Positions 10,342 through 21,610 of a DNA stretch of 64,000 bases are shown here, one piece after another. Where the stretch lies: NCBI GenBank assembly GCA_003194525.1, contig NBIV01000069.1:1-64000 (forward strand), in the 5' to 3' direction. The DNA comes from Gracilariopsis chorda (Eukaryota > Rhodophyta > Florideophyceae > Gracilariales > Gracilariaceae). The notes beneath the pieces are model-generated. The model saw only the letters and a list, made by a program, of their open reading frames with translations. It made no database searches and was not told the origin of the DNA. Both the position numbers and the translations under genes were made by a program. How positions within the stretch are numbered: the stretch's first letter is position 1; each line of letters starts with the position of its first letter.

Positions 10342-10760
10342 GTCCCCAGTACGTGTCTGTTTTGCCATCACTACCAATAAGGCACAGGGTCAGTCGTATA
10401 GTGGTCGCATCGGACTGGATTTGCGTGATGGTTGTTTCACGCATGGCCAGCTGTACGTCGCCTTTTCTCGGACCACCAACCCGTCCAACATCGTGGCCTG
10501 TCTCCCTGCCGGTAGCGCCTCTACCAATAATGTAGTGTACCCCGAAGTTCTTTCGTAGACGAACTTGATAGCTTTAAGTAAACCTCTTCTGTTTTCTTTC
10601 ATTTTTTTCTTCTCTTCTCCCTTCTCACTCCCCAATAATACTTGCATTCTACAAACAATTTACCCAAAACAGGCTACCCAAACACTCCTTTCACTCTAAT
10701 GCTTCTTTCACTCCTTAACGCGTGCGAAGCACGCAATGGAGCCACTTTTCACCCACTAAA
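10342..10760 (+). mobile_element. Helitron 3' fragment (second copy)
   Basis: About 95% identical by eye to 7147-7575: the last helicase residues (from near the TNKAQGQS motif to the stop), the T-rich 3' region, the GCGTGCGAAGCACGC hairpin and the CTAA end. Nothing of the Helitron lies to its left, so it is a truncated insertion or the end of a larger decayed copy. Confidence 0.85.
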
Positions 10761-11210
10761 TTAACAGTGCGCTCCATTGTAACGGCCAGACCTCTGGCCT
10801 CTGTACAAGTTCAAGGCCCACTTTGCTACATAGTTCCCACTCCCGAGTGCAATGACCTCGTGCACCACCTGAATTGATCACCAGATCAAAGGTTTACGCG
10901 AGCACTCGCGCTTATTTCACTTAGGAGCTCCTCGCCAAAGACCTAAGGCAACGCCTCCGCAACTCCAGGAACTTGAAAGCCTTGTGCATTGCACGTTCAT
11001 AACCAACCGTCAAAAACAAAAACGCATGCAGGAATCCCGCAAATCCCTCTTTGACAGAGCTCTATTGCGCGTGCGCTAAGCGTTCCATACGACAATGTCG
11101 TTCCCCGCAGTTCCTGACGGACTGCCACCTGGCTGAAGAAGGTCATCAGAACGCTGCAGAATTTTGACTCTTACGGCGTGCAAGATGTCACGAAATACCC
11201 TTAGTCATGG

Positions 11211-12540
11211 TTGACGGTCTACAGGCTCCATCATCTGGCACGCTTTTTCATCGAGAAATTTGAACGCCTCGCATACTTCGGTCTCGAAGTCTCGGATGAG
11301 TTCGCCAGCAAAGTCGAAGTCGACTTCTTTCGCCACCCCCTGGACAAAACCGATCTAGCTTACACGATATGCGAAACCTTAATCTCATTATTCACATCTT
11401 GCAGTGAAATGCACATCAGGGTACACAGGAGATGTGTCTTCATCATGCACTTGTGCAAATTGGGACAGGGAGTTCCCCAGACGGTGGCTCTTGAAGAGTT
11501 TTATGCTGGAATGAAGCCCGAGCACATCCAGTGCGTACTACGCACTTTCCGCACATTGCAGGTGATTTGAAAACCGTATTAATCGACGAGAACAGGCTTC
11601 GGGCTCTTAAGCTATTGAACCGCAATGCACAAGGATGCTTCGTTGCGAGGGAACTCCCTCCTCAACACGCATGGGGGGAGCAGATCATGGTGAACACAAC
11701 CCTCTTCTGGATCCGACTCGAGCACATGCGCTGACAAAAATAACAGCTTTTGATATGTTACCATCCAGTCCAGATCGACTGTTTCTTCCGCAGTGTCCTC
11801 CTCTATATTTACCTAAGCGTCCCATCACGGTGGCACGAAGTAGAAATACCCTATGACCTCTTCAACGAAATGCCACCAGTGGTGGCCTATCAGGGGTCTT
11901 ACTTTCGCAAGTAACAGGGGTAATACACTATCATCCGATCGGAGTGGGTCTATACGGGACCTAGCCACCTCACATATGAAGCCCGAGCAGGCCAAATATG
12001 GTGGATTCCAATAGCTGTCCGCGAGGACATCAGAGGCGTTCGGCTCACCGCAACTCATTCCGAGGCTAATCCACGGTGTGAAAACGACGCTCAGGGGCTG
12101 GCGACAGTGTTGGGCGCCATCGACAATACCTAGTGGTCTTGTCCACCTGGAGAAGCATCGTTCCTGGAGTTCCCAGTGGCTCGAAGAGTCAAGATCTGGG
12201 GCGCTCTGCGACACACGCACAACAAGGTATGCAAGAATGGGCATCTAGGTTGAGACTGGATAGTCTTTGACGCTGTCTGATGGACGTTGGAAGTACCTGA
12301 ATGGTATATGGTTAGCATATGCAAAGAAGGGAAACCTTTTATCGAAGATCCGCGTCCGGATTACATCATGACGTTCCCCACTGGACTTATGGCCACTAAA
12401 TCGTCCGCGCCAACTTATGCTCTGCACGTGGCCGCCTGGGGGTGCCGGCAGTTTGCAAAGCTGACAACGGGAGTGGAAGATGTCCCAATGGAAAACGCTA
12501 CTACGGCAAAGAGGACAAAGCTCCACTAGGTACCCACACC
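11211..12540 (+). pseudogene. Remains of gypsy antisense gene (tentative)
   Basis: Several plus-strand frames (such as 11211-11570 and 12287-12529) lie antisense to the decayed gypsy, in the position the antisense gene takes in the elements at 28.4 and 41.5 kb. Short stretches resemble the 633-residue protein, for instance a GCF...PP cluster followed by an aromatic-rich segment near 11630-11720. The likeness is weak and by eye. It is broken in many places. Confidence 0.35.
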
Positions 12541-12545
12541 GATAC

Positions 12546-15379
12546 CTAGTGTCTATCGGACCGGTGCGCTGACCTCATATGAGGTCAGCGCAACGGCACG
12601 CAAAATTAAAAAAAAATTGAAATCTGATCCGCATGGCCCCATATTTCAGATTTTGAACTTGAAACATGGCCAACCGGGTGGTCTTTCAACTATAAGTACT
12701 TGTAGAAGACGACCACTGAGCCATAACAGCAGCTCAGTGGTCGTCAGGTCACATGCGAGCAACATAACATGAGTTCGAACCTCGCTGAGTTTCATAAAAC
12801 TCCAAAACTCCTTCGGGAGCTCGACTAATTCTAAATATCTTTAAACTCTCAGAACGTTTATAACACCCACTTGAACAGCAGAAATAATACAGTGACATAT
12901 GTTAAAGGGGCAGTTTCGTTATAGAGTTTAAATAATCTAGCAAGTCTAAATAACGCGGATTGAATTAATAGGGGGCTAAAGGAAAAATGAACTTATTGTA
13001 AACTTTTGCATTCAAACATAGTTTTTTAATATAAAAAACGAAAGTTGACCAGGTTGTGGACATCTTCATCAGCTTCTGAACTTCATTATACCGTGACACT
13101 CTTCAATGTGTTTCATAAAACAATCTCTATTAGTACCAGTGTGACATAAAAACACTTCTTTTTCCTTTCTGATATAGGAGCCAGAACATAAAAACTTGGA
13201 CTTTGTATTACCTTTGCAGAAACTGCATCGTCCTTGATATAAAGCTTTTGTAATCTTACCATCCTTGTTCTTTCTCCTTCTATTCGTCTGCATTAAATGC
13301 AAGCCAGTGCCTGCAAACATTGCCTTCTCATGATCATTTTCACATTCTTGCTCATCTCTGCTCATTAGACCTGTGGTCCCCCATGTATTCTCAATTAGAT
13401 CATCAGCCAATCGGCAATAGAAGTGGTGCGGACTTTTCACGTTTCGGGTTCCATTTGCGGCTTTGTACAACTTCCAGGCGTCCACAATACAAATCGATAA
13501 AAGAGAGCAGTTCACTCGAAATGACCACTCTTTCACTTCAATTTTCTTCTCCAGATTCAGATCATCTTGTCTGCATCTGTTTTGGCGATCGACCATTGAA
13601 CAGTTTTTGTAATACTCTTCACACACTTCGGGAATTGCGACCTCCAATTTCACTTTCTTAGAAATATTTCCCTCCCGTCTCCACCTTTCTCGAATAATAG
13701 GACAGCCAGGATTAACCGTGCCAGAGGTTGATACGAAATAACTTCTTTCTCTGTCCATCCACATTACAGCCATTATATCATTATTGATAATGCTTCCTTT
13801 CGATAGCATAGATACAAAATCTCCCCTGTCTGATAAAGTAGTTTCGGAGAGATGTGTCATGGGATATTCACGAGTAGCATTTTTGACAACTCCAGTAAAC
13901 CTTAAACCTTTTTCCAGTAATGCTTTCGCTGTACTGACAGACGCAAAAAAGGAATCCGCACATACCAACCTTTCTGATCCAAACCACGGTTGCACTAAGC
14001 GAAGTAAGACTGCCGTTCCAAGGGCGTTATTAGAATCAAAAACTTGTTCCGGAATATTTGCCTGCATATTGAGCTCAATGTTCAGCATTATGCCACTTCG
14101 TGCACAACATACGGCCTTCATTTCAAGACCGTTTTCCGGCTTTCTGTCTAATGCCGTATAGTGCAGAAGCCCGACATCAATCCAATTACCGCCTAAACCG
14201 TACCATCGTGACATTTCTTCGTCAACACATAAGGCATGTGATGGCGTGACAAAAGACCGACGATGGTCATTGATTGCCTTCAAGAAATCTGTTACGAAGG
14301 ACCAACGCGCGATTCCCTGCTCTTCAGTCACACCATTTCCGCTGAAGCATATTGAACTTCTAAGCATTTCAAATCTGTTCCATGACATCGCAAGACCAAT
14401 ATTTGGCTGAGGAATAAACTTAGAAAAAGGCTCGAGGCTCCAAAGATCCTGTCTGTTAGAGAACTCAATGCGAGTCATGAGGATAAGAATTCCAAAGAAT
14501 TTGAGCAATTATCCCCCTGAAGTCCTCCGAACGTCTTTGCTTTCTAACCGAACATTTCTTCTGTTCACTATGAACTGGAAATGCTGCATAGGGAACATCC
14601 AAAGAAAGAAATCTAATGCACTCATGTTTGGAGGAACGTGACGCGGTGAGATAAAATCTCCAGCTGGGCCAACCACTTTCGACTGATGCATTTGCATACA
14701 ACCATTCAGAGGACTCAACGTCGTACAGGTTTCCCACACACGATCATGAATCACAGTTGATTGGACAGGTGCATTTTCGCTTAATGAACTTGTTTGCGGT
14801 TGCAAAACTTGCATCTGAGATGGTGTCACAAGAGCATCTTCCTCGATATTTTGCGTATTAATGGGTTCAACCTCGGTAATAGGCTCTTCTGCAGCATTCA
14901 CGGCTTCGTCAACACCGGTACCTAGCTTGAAACTAGATAGAGGTAGAGTTACTTCTTTTTCTCGGTTCGGTAGACTAAACTTCACAGTCAGAAAAGTAAG
15001 ATTTCGATTGTTGATCTTACGAATGTCAACATTGAGGACAGAACCGTGTACCATTGTGGACTTCCATAGAGATCCGTAATAACGTTTGCATGCAGCGTCA
15101 TTTGTAACCAGACGAGCACGGCTTTTGACAGTTGTTCCAACAGTTCTGCGAAGATCTGTGGACGGGGCCATTGTGTACGAATGTTGTTGACGATAGTGCT
15201 TGATGTGACAGCTACGACTGTTGGTGATGTGTTGTGGACATGTTTCAGCGCTGCCGGCGTAGAAGACATGATTAGAAGATCAAAGCGAAAAAGTTTTTGG
15301 AAAAGTTTTAAGGTTTTGATAAAGTTCTAGAGTAATTAAAATTGACCTCATATGAGGTCGCTGGTCAGATAGACACTAG
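12546..15379 (-). mobile_element. piggyBac-like DNA transposon
   Basis: It carries a piggyBac-type transposase gene on the minus strand. The ends are inverted repeats starting TGTCTATC (12550 rightward; reverse complement ending at 15375). Each end holds the palindrome GACCTCATATGAGGTC (12571-12586 and 15344-15359); at the left it extends to a perfect 26-bp palindrome (12566-12591). CTAG flanks both sides (12546-12549 and 15376-15379). That is a 4-bp palindromic target, but not the TTAA usual for piggyBac. The element lies inside the decayed gypsy, probably inside its antisense gene. Confidence 0.85.
13069..15171 (-). pseudogene. piggyBac family transposase with one in-frame stop
   Basis: A DDE transposase (PiggyBac/DDE_Tnp_1_7 type) that cuts and pastes the surrounding element. 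The frame starts at ATG 15171, runs 220 residues, meets a TAA at 14509-14511, and continues in the same frame for 479 residues to 13069. Before the stop is the N-terminal region with LDFFLWMF; right after it is FFGILILMTRIEF, typical of the family. Acidic catalytic candidates sit in CVDEEMSRW, CADSFFAS and SMVDRQNRC. The C-terminus has the cysteine-rich zinc domain (CSFCKG, FLCSGSY, FLCHTGTNRDC). Total length is near the usual 600-700 residues. Apart from the stop it reads cleanly, so inactivation may be recent, or the stop may be read through. Confidence 0.9.
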
Positions 15380-15631
15380 AAAAGAAGTCAGCGACTACAG
15401 CGGGCTTCTGGATGCCTTAAAGGCACTTGGCGTGACCAATGTTGCTTAAATTAAAGCCTTTATGGGCTTTTCGTCTTGGGAATTGCCGATGATCACCCCT
15501 CGTAAAGGCGATTCTGCTTCAGCGAAACTCCCTGCTTCCTCAACTGGCAATTCCACCTCCGGTGAGCTGATCTCGGTCCCTCGCTATAATCTCACGGATA
15601 GTGATGAGAACATCAGCGGTTATTCATAAGT
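15380..15631 (+). pseudogene. C-terminal remnant of gypsy antisense gene (tentative)
   Basis: Immediately right of the piggyBac insertion, a plus-strand stretch resembles the last 40 or so residues of the antisense protein at 49542-51443 (pattern LLDALKALGV against LRAHLQSIGV). If correct, the transposon landed within that gene. The remnant is decayed. Confidence 0.35.
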
Positions 15632-17600
15632 GCGCAGCTTTCTTAGTTCAGTAGTTTTGAATTCAAAACCTCTTTTTGTAATTAGAATAGCATTAGTAAG
15701 CGCAATTCCCACTTTAGGTCCAGAAATAGACAAATTATATTAACTAATTGTCAAATTTTGACATGTTCTCCCCCCGACCTGAGCGTACCGAAAAGATTTC
15801 GCAGCACGCGGAGGGTTAGAGAAGGTGCACCCTTATAGGGGCTGAAGTCTCTTCTGGTGAAGTTTATCGTCGGTTGCGAGTCGTTGCCCGACTTTAACGG
15901 AAGGCTTGGGAGCTTTAGAAGCCTGTCCAGAAGACCAGATAGTCTATTGTTCGGGATCGAGCGTCAATGCCCCATTACAGAGCCAACAGGCCCCAACACA
16001 TTTTACCAGCGAGAGTTCGCGGATACACGCATTTCATGGACAACGTATGAATCCCACCGCTGTACGCATTGGGAATGTACTAGCCTTACTAACTTCTCCA
16101 AAGCCAATGGATTTTCTGCTCGAGTGATACCCGAGTCTGCGTGGCGCGCGCGCCTATAATTGTAGTACATGAGGGTCCCCCTGAACACGCTCGAGCTTGT
16201 ATTTGTGGGTGGCCACTTATCAGACTGCGGAATACCCATGACGTTCGCTGCTAATAGCCAGTGTTCTTGCGCACAGCGCATTAATATGAGCCCGTGGCTC
16301 TTGTGCCCTAATGCATGCGCTAGAAGCCCATGGGACTTGAAGGTCCGAAAGGCGGGCTCGCCTTCAACAAGAATGATACATCACATAAGCGTGGGGCCTC
16401 CCACAAAAGTGAGATTAGTAGTCTCTCGCCCACGGTGCGGTGATGGAACGAAGGCGTCAATTACGAAGTGGTCAGCAACCCCAATTCTACGCACGAGCAT
16501 GACTCTTTTTGGATGCTGGCGTGTTCCCGAGGTGGGTAGAGTCCGCTCCTGGGTGGTGGGGAGTCGATATCGACTCTCTTTTGGGGTGATCCCAGAGCAA
16601 ACCATGACATGCCATGCCACGGTTGTCCACCTGGACAAATTTTCTGTGGTCACTGGCCACACTCTCGAGGTGATCCGCCTCAAATCTGGCCTGATTAACC
16701 AGCCAGAAGTAGCCTAAGAGATTTGGTGCGGTCTTTGACAGCGAGAGTCGGGGCTCTGCATGAGCTCACAAAGTCTGGCATGCGACACTTTATTTTATAT
16801 CCACTGGGAACTTTTCGATCAATGGGATTCTGCACCCCCCTCTCAAGCTGGCGTGCTCCCGTGCGTCGGACCAAGCATTGGTACCACATGTTCAGGCTCG
16901 AGTTCCGTTCGTTCGTGGTGCGCCGAAACCGCCTCCTGGATGTACTAAAGTGGTAAACCCACTACGTTCCGAAGACACACACCTGTGCCTGTTACATCCA
17001 TACGTCTTACCGACATTTTTGAAGCATCCGATGGATACCATGCATCAGCAAGGGCGTAACACGTCCAAGTGGTGTTGGGGTTGAGATCATGGATGAATGC
17101 TTCAAATAGACAGTAAGGGCGCAGCGCGCGCTATGTGGTCGAGCTTGACAAAGCCAAGAACCGACGCAGACGCCGTATGGAGTCTCTCGCGTGGAGGTTC
17201 TCCACTTGCCTCAGATGTTCGGCTGACTTATTGCGTCCTCAACGATAGTAGCCATCCTGGCATTGGTTGAATCTTCAACCCATCCGCGAAATAAGTCAGG
17301 CTGATTCGCCTTCAACAGGGAAATCGTCCTTATCAGGTATGAGGATCTTTTGCCTTCGGCAGTAGCAAACTGCCAGTTTCTATAGATGATCCTTCGAATC
17401 GTGAAATCTATTATCTTCTGGCGTGAACCAAAACTATCGTACGTGATACTGGCGGTCCTTAGCTGTTTATTTGGCATGACCCACGATCTGATCTAAGGCG
17501 TCATCGTTACGTAGCCTTTCTGGTGGCGGCGTTGAAGCCCCGATGACCACTTGTTCAAGGTTATGTCACTTTTCGAGCGTGTTGTTCTCCATGGAAACCG
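15632..17600. other. Decayed gypsy interior, no clear gene
   Basis: Short frames occur on both strands (for example 16169-16717 plus and 17211-17477 minus), but I recognise no family in them. The position predicts the tail of pol and the pol-antisense junction of the old element. Confidence 0.5.
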
Positions 17601-18700
17601 TGGGGTTGCATATTTCAGTGCTCAGCACTTTAAAAGGTCTTTCTACCGTCTGGCGGAGGTCTCGTGAGACCTTCTCACCAAGTCTCTCTGCTTGATGGGG
17701 ATTCAGCTATTTGCAAATGTACACATACGCCCTGGGCTGCGGCATTTTTCGCTCGACGAAACGTGTGTCGTATACTCGCTTGTAGCACTGCCACGCTTTG
17801 GTGAAGCCTCCTGACGCTCGCCACATCAATTGGGGGAGATGTGCCAGGAACTGCATCTTGGCCTCTCAAGGCTTTCGTCCCTTCAGGTACTCACGACGTT
17901 GGAGAACCAACGGTTCTGGAACCTGACCAAGTAACAAATCGATAGGGGTGTGCCCCGTGCTATCACGCACCAGAATGTTGTACCCAAAAGTCAGTGCATC
18001 GCTGTAAAGGTCCCAACTGTGCTGATTCTCACCAACATAGTACCTCAAAAAATACAAAATGGTTCTGTTGAACCTCTCAACTTGGCGGTTGGCTTCTGGA
18101 TGATACGTCGATGTAGAGACGTTATATGTACCAAGTATTCGGCAAATACTTCGTGAGAACTTTGAAGCTAAGTTGGATCCGTTGTCTGGTTAGAAAGCAG
18201 TGTACGGTCTGTAAGCAAACACCCAATGGGTGCAGAACGCTCTCGCAAATGTGAGGGCACTCGTTGAATACAACGGGACAATTCTCCTCAACTTGGAATA
18301 GCGATTTCTACCCTGTAATTAGAGCCGTTTAATTTGCTACCACCTTGGCCATATCATTCAGTGAATAGAAAAACTGCGAGGAGCTATGGCCATGGGCGTA
18401 GCAGAAGTGGCAAATTAGAGACAAGACGACAACGCGCCGGGTAACATCCCGATCCTCTGAGAAGCGTAAAGCCAGGCAGGTCTGAGTCCTCCCAGGCCGT
18501 TGATCATGGTATCGACTGTTAAGAAACGGAACTCGGGGTGGGTAAACGTGGCTGTTGTGCATCTATAAGATGGGGTGGTCCTGCACCATTTCGGACGTGT
18601 TCTCCGTCGTTGACGGCAAGTCAGTGGTTCGTATAGACAAACCATCTTCCTTGGCTAAATTCACGGTGTCCTATCCCTATCAGGGGGTTGCATCTGGGAA
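17601..18700 (-). pseudogene. Ty3/gypsy pol remains (RNase H and integrase)
   Basis: Minus-strand stretches recall gypsy pol: an HPEFRFL segment near 18.5 kb like the start of RNase H, and an integrase segment near 17.9-18.1 kb with FGYNILVRDSTGHTP. They are broken throughout and much older than the other two gypsy elements here. Confidence 0.6.
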
Positions 18701-18719
18701 AAGCGATGGAACTTAAGAG

Positions 18720-19127
18720 TCACTCTCCATCAACAACGCCCTGGAGGGCCCCTAGCAATGATTCGGAGTTCTTGCAAGAAGTGCGTCTCCTTCCAATGGA
18801 GCATGTTGGAGAAGATAGAGGTAGGTAATTCTCCGCTTGTCGTCGTGGTAACGGGTAATGAGATTCCGGACTGCCGGCTGAAGGCCATCGATGATTGTAG
18901 TACAACGGTCCCCTGCTGTGTATACATTTCCCCAACATTGGACGGCCTTCTTAAAGCCCACCGAGTAGTCGGTATCAGTATCGCCCATGCACTGAAGAGT
19001 ATCTCGCACAGCGAGGATTGCCCTCTAAACGGCGGTAGTCGTGGCGTAGAAGCGTAACAAATGGTGCACAGCCTCCGGCCAGCAGGTTCCCCCCCTCGGC
19101 TGCAAGAGATGACCTTCTGCCAGTGGT
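18720..19127. other. Decayed gypsy gag-pol junction, no clear gene
   Basis: Sequence between the gag and RNase H remains. No reverse transcriptase or protease motif could be seen, which suggests an internal deletion in the old element. Confidence 0.4.
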
Positions 19128-19640
19128 TTAATGGTCTTGCGCCACTCCCCGTAAGAAATTAGGTAGTGCCAAATAGGCTTGTAGTTCGTAAATTCCAAAA
19201 ACATTGGCTTCGTCAGCGAAGCCGGAAGGAACATCCACCACTATAATTGGATCTTCTCCAGTAAAACACCTGTTTCGCAGTAATAATTGCATAACTTTTA
19301 TGCATTCTTTCATCTTCTCCGTGCCAAAGGGTGTACGTCCTAAAGAGGAATCTTCGAGGCAGAAACACCGATATGGCATTACCTTCCGATAGAACGGGTT
19401 CGTCGGTTCTAGTTTTCTGAGACCAGGGTGTCTTCTCCCCTTTCGGCAGATCCGAATCACACCTTTGGTGGGGGAAGACTGTCTTGAGCGGGAATAATGG
19501 CTTTGTCTCTCATCCTTCGAGTCGTAGTCCGAGGACCTAGAACCATCTGCACCTATTCGGGAAAAGACCAAAGATGTCGTATAATCAGAATCCAAGTGGT
19601 TTCGTTTGTGTTTCCTCCTATAGCGGTGCTTCTTTCGTTT
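19128..19640 (-). pseudogene. Ty3/gypsy gag remains
   Basis: The segment GRRHPGLRKLEPTNPFYRK matches GRRHFGLKELKPTNPLYRK in the gag of the young element at 42526-44004, followed by a related LEDSS segment. This ties the old minus-strand element to the same gypsy lineage. It is a broken fossil. Confidence 0.75.
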
Positions 19641-20370
19641 GGCATGCTGGTCGTGATGTGACGCCCCTGGTGCCAGATCATCTATGGGCGGTTTCTATAT
19701 CAGGATAAACTGCTCTAACGTCTCCAGAAGGAAACAATATCCATCTTATGTACGGTAAACTCATTCTATGCAGGTGGCGGGTTGCCTCAAATTCTTTAAC
19801 ATGAACTTAACATCATTTCGTAAGATATGGAGATCCTCTGCCACCACCTTTGCAGGGGTGTCCATCACCCATCGCAGAGGGTTGTTTATTGCCCTACAAG
19901 AGTGTCATGAGCGGTTTGAAAACCAATAAAATGAGATTTTATAGAAGTTTTCTGGACGGTGCTGTTGACCGTTGGACGGAGCTCCGGTGCTGTGACAGCG
20001 GAGGTTGACTGGGGGACTGGGGGTGCAAAAGCAACGGCCAGAGCCGAATGAACAACCTTCAAAGCGTTCGATAACGTAACAGACGTGGAGTTCCGGGGAT
20101 CTCGTGGTGGGTTTGAAGTACTAGACAAGACCCCCCAGCGCGGCTGGAATTAGGCCGAGTCAGGATCCGAGAAGCGAACCGAGCTTGGAGACTATCTGCA
20201 TTATTATTAGAACGAATGTGCGTGATTGCAGCTCCGCAGCGTAAAGCTTCCTCAAAAAGGTGACACGAAATGACGGGAAAGCGATGAAACTGCTGGAAGA
20301 CCAACAAAAGAAACGAAACTTTAAAAGATGGAGCAAAACAAAAAACTGATTCGAGGTCGGGAGGCCACTT

Positions 20371-21040
20371 TGTGGTGCAACGCCCGTGAAAGGGAGAACA
20401 CCAAAAGACGTTCGGGATCTTTGCTCGCCAGAGGTCAAACGATTTTGGTAGAGCTCTTCTAGAGGTGGCTTTACTATGTCGGGTTTGAAGGCCGAGCCCT
20501 CCTGTCGTGTCTTGCGCAGGGATGTTAAGGCCAGAATCGGGTATCTATGGCACTAGTGTGTGTGAGGGAGTGTTTTAAAGGAAGGTATTGTTTCCACGTG
20601 AGTGGCTCGTGCAGACAGGGGCCACAGATGGCGGAAAAGCCACCCTATAAAGGAGAAAAGAAAGAAGGGAAGGATAAGGAACGATGGAGGAAGTTGAGTT
20701 ACGAGAGTGATTAGAAAAACGGTAGCGCGTGTAAATAACCATCCTACAAAGACGAAAACCAAATTAATTGGAATAAAACGGCCTGTACTGGGTTATTTAG
20801 GTATGTAAGGATGGTATATGTTCCGTAGACTACGATAAATCCCTGCAAGGAGAAGTAGAGAGCGCGCAAAGGTGAGAAAGTCTAGAACCAATTCACCAAG
20901 TTGGGGTCCCATGTTGGGGACTATTTACTGGTGCTGCGGCAATTCGCCGTTGCACTAAGTACCAACCATCCCAGAAAAGAGTGTAAAATTATAAATAAAA
21001 CTAACTAACACTACTCAACATTGGTGGTTCATGCCCACTA
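20371..21040 (-). mobile_element. 5' LTR of the old gypsy, first part
   Basis: It begins TGTGGTGCAAC, the reverse complement of the LTR end pattern of the element at 41464. Directly to its left the primer-binding region also matches. The LTR is interrupted at 21041 by X copy B and resumes at 27984. It shares block order with the solo LTR at 8226-9126. Confidence 0.75.
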
Positions 21041-21063
21041 CGTCGGTGTTCTCGGAATGCTAG
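21041..21063. repeat. Element X copy B left terminal inverted repeat
   Basis: Starts CGTCGGTGTT; matches the reverse complement of 27961-27983 with two mismatches and that of 2944-2966 exactly. Confidence 0.85.
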
Positions 21064-21610
21064 ATAGAGGTGCTAGATCGCAAGTTTCTTAGGCAAAAGC
21101 TCAAAAATACTACGAAAATGATAGATTATGCTAGTTTCTGGCGCTTGCCAAATAAAAAAAATTTTTTTTGGAACTCACACTTCCATATCTTACACAGCCT
21201 TGGCTCACCTGCACTGCGCATCGCTAGTTTCAAGTTTGGAGCAAGTTCATTCTCCAATAAAATCTAGATACAGATCTCGAAATGGCACTGGCCGTGCAGC
21301 GGCCAGCGCCATTTCGAGCATCCAACCAAAACCAGCATTTTTATTTCCATCTTTTCAATTTCAAACTTCATACTGCCCTAGTTTGACTTCCAAGTCATCC
21401 TCAGGAACTCATCTGGGCAGCTCTCTCCGTTCTCACACACCCGACGCACCGCGCATCAGATTCCAATACCACCCATTTCGTCGTCCTAACAGCCTCAAAG
21501 ACACTCCTAAACATCACTAGCCTTCTTCTCCCTCTTCCCTCTTTCCATGCCTCCTCATCAACCGAGTCTTAACCTCCAATACTTCTTCGTCCTTCTCCTC
21601 TAACCTCTTT

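Larger units (their letters stand above)
10761..20370 (-). mobile_element. Old Ty3/gypsy element, internal region, heavily decayed
   Basis: A minus-strand LTR element whose 5' LTR lies at 20371-21040 plus 27984-28132. Just inside the LTR is a primer-binding-site-like stretch similar to that of the element at 41464. Gag-like remains lie near 19.1-19.6 kb, RNase H-like remains near 18.5 kb and integrase-like remains at 17.6-18.2 kb; the reverse transcriptase seems lost. Plus-strand remains at 11.2-12.5 and 15.4-15.6 kb resemble the antisense gene of the younger elements. A piggyBac transposon is inserted at 12546-15379. No 3' LTR was recognised. The breaks are too many to count. This is a very old fossil. 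Confidence 0.7.

Noticed and set aside
12546-15379. TTAA target duplication for the piggyBac element
   Set aside because: No TTAA adjoins either end; CTAG does on both.
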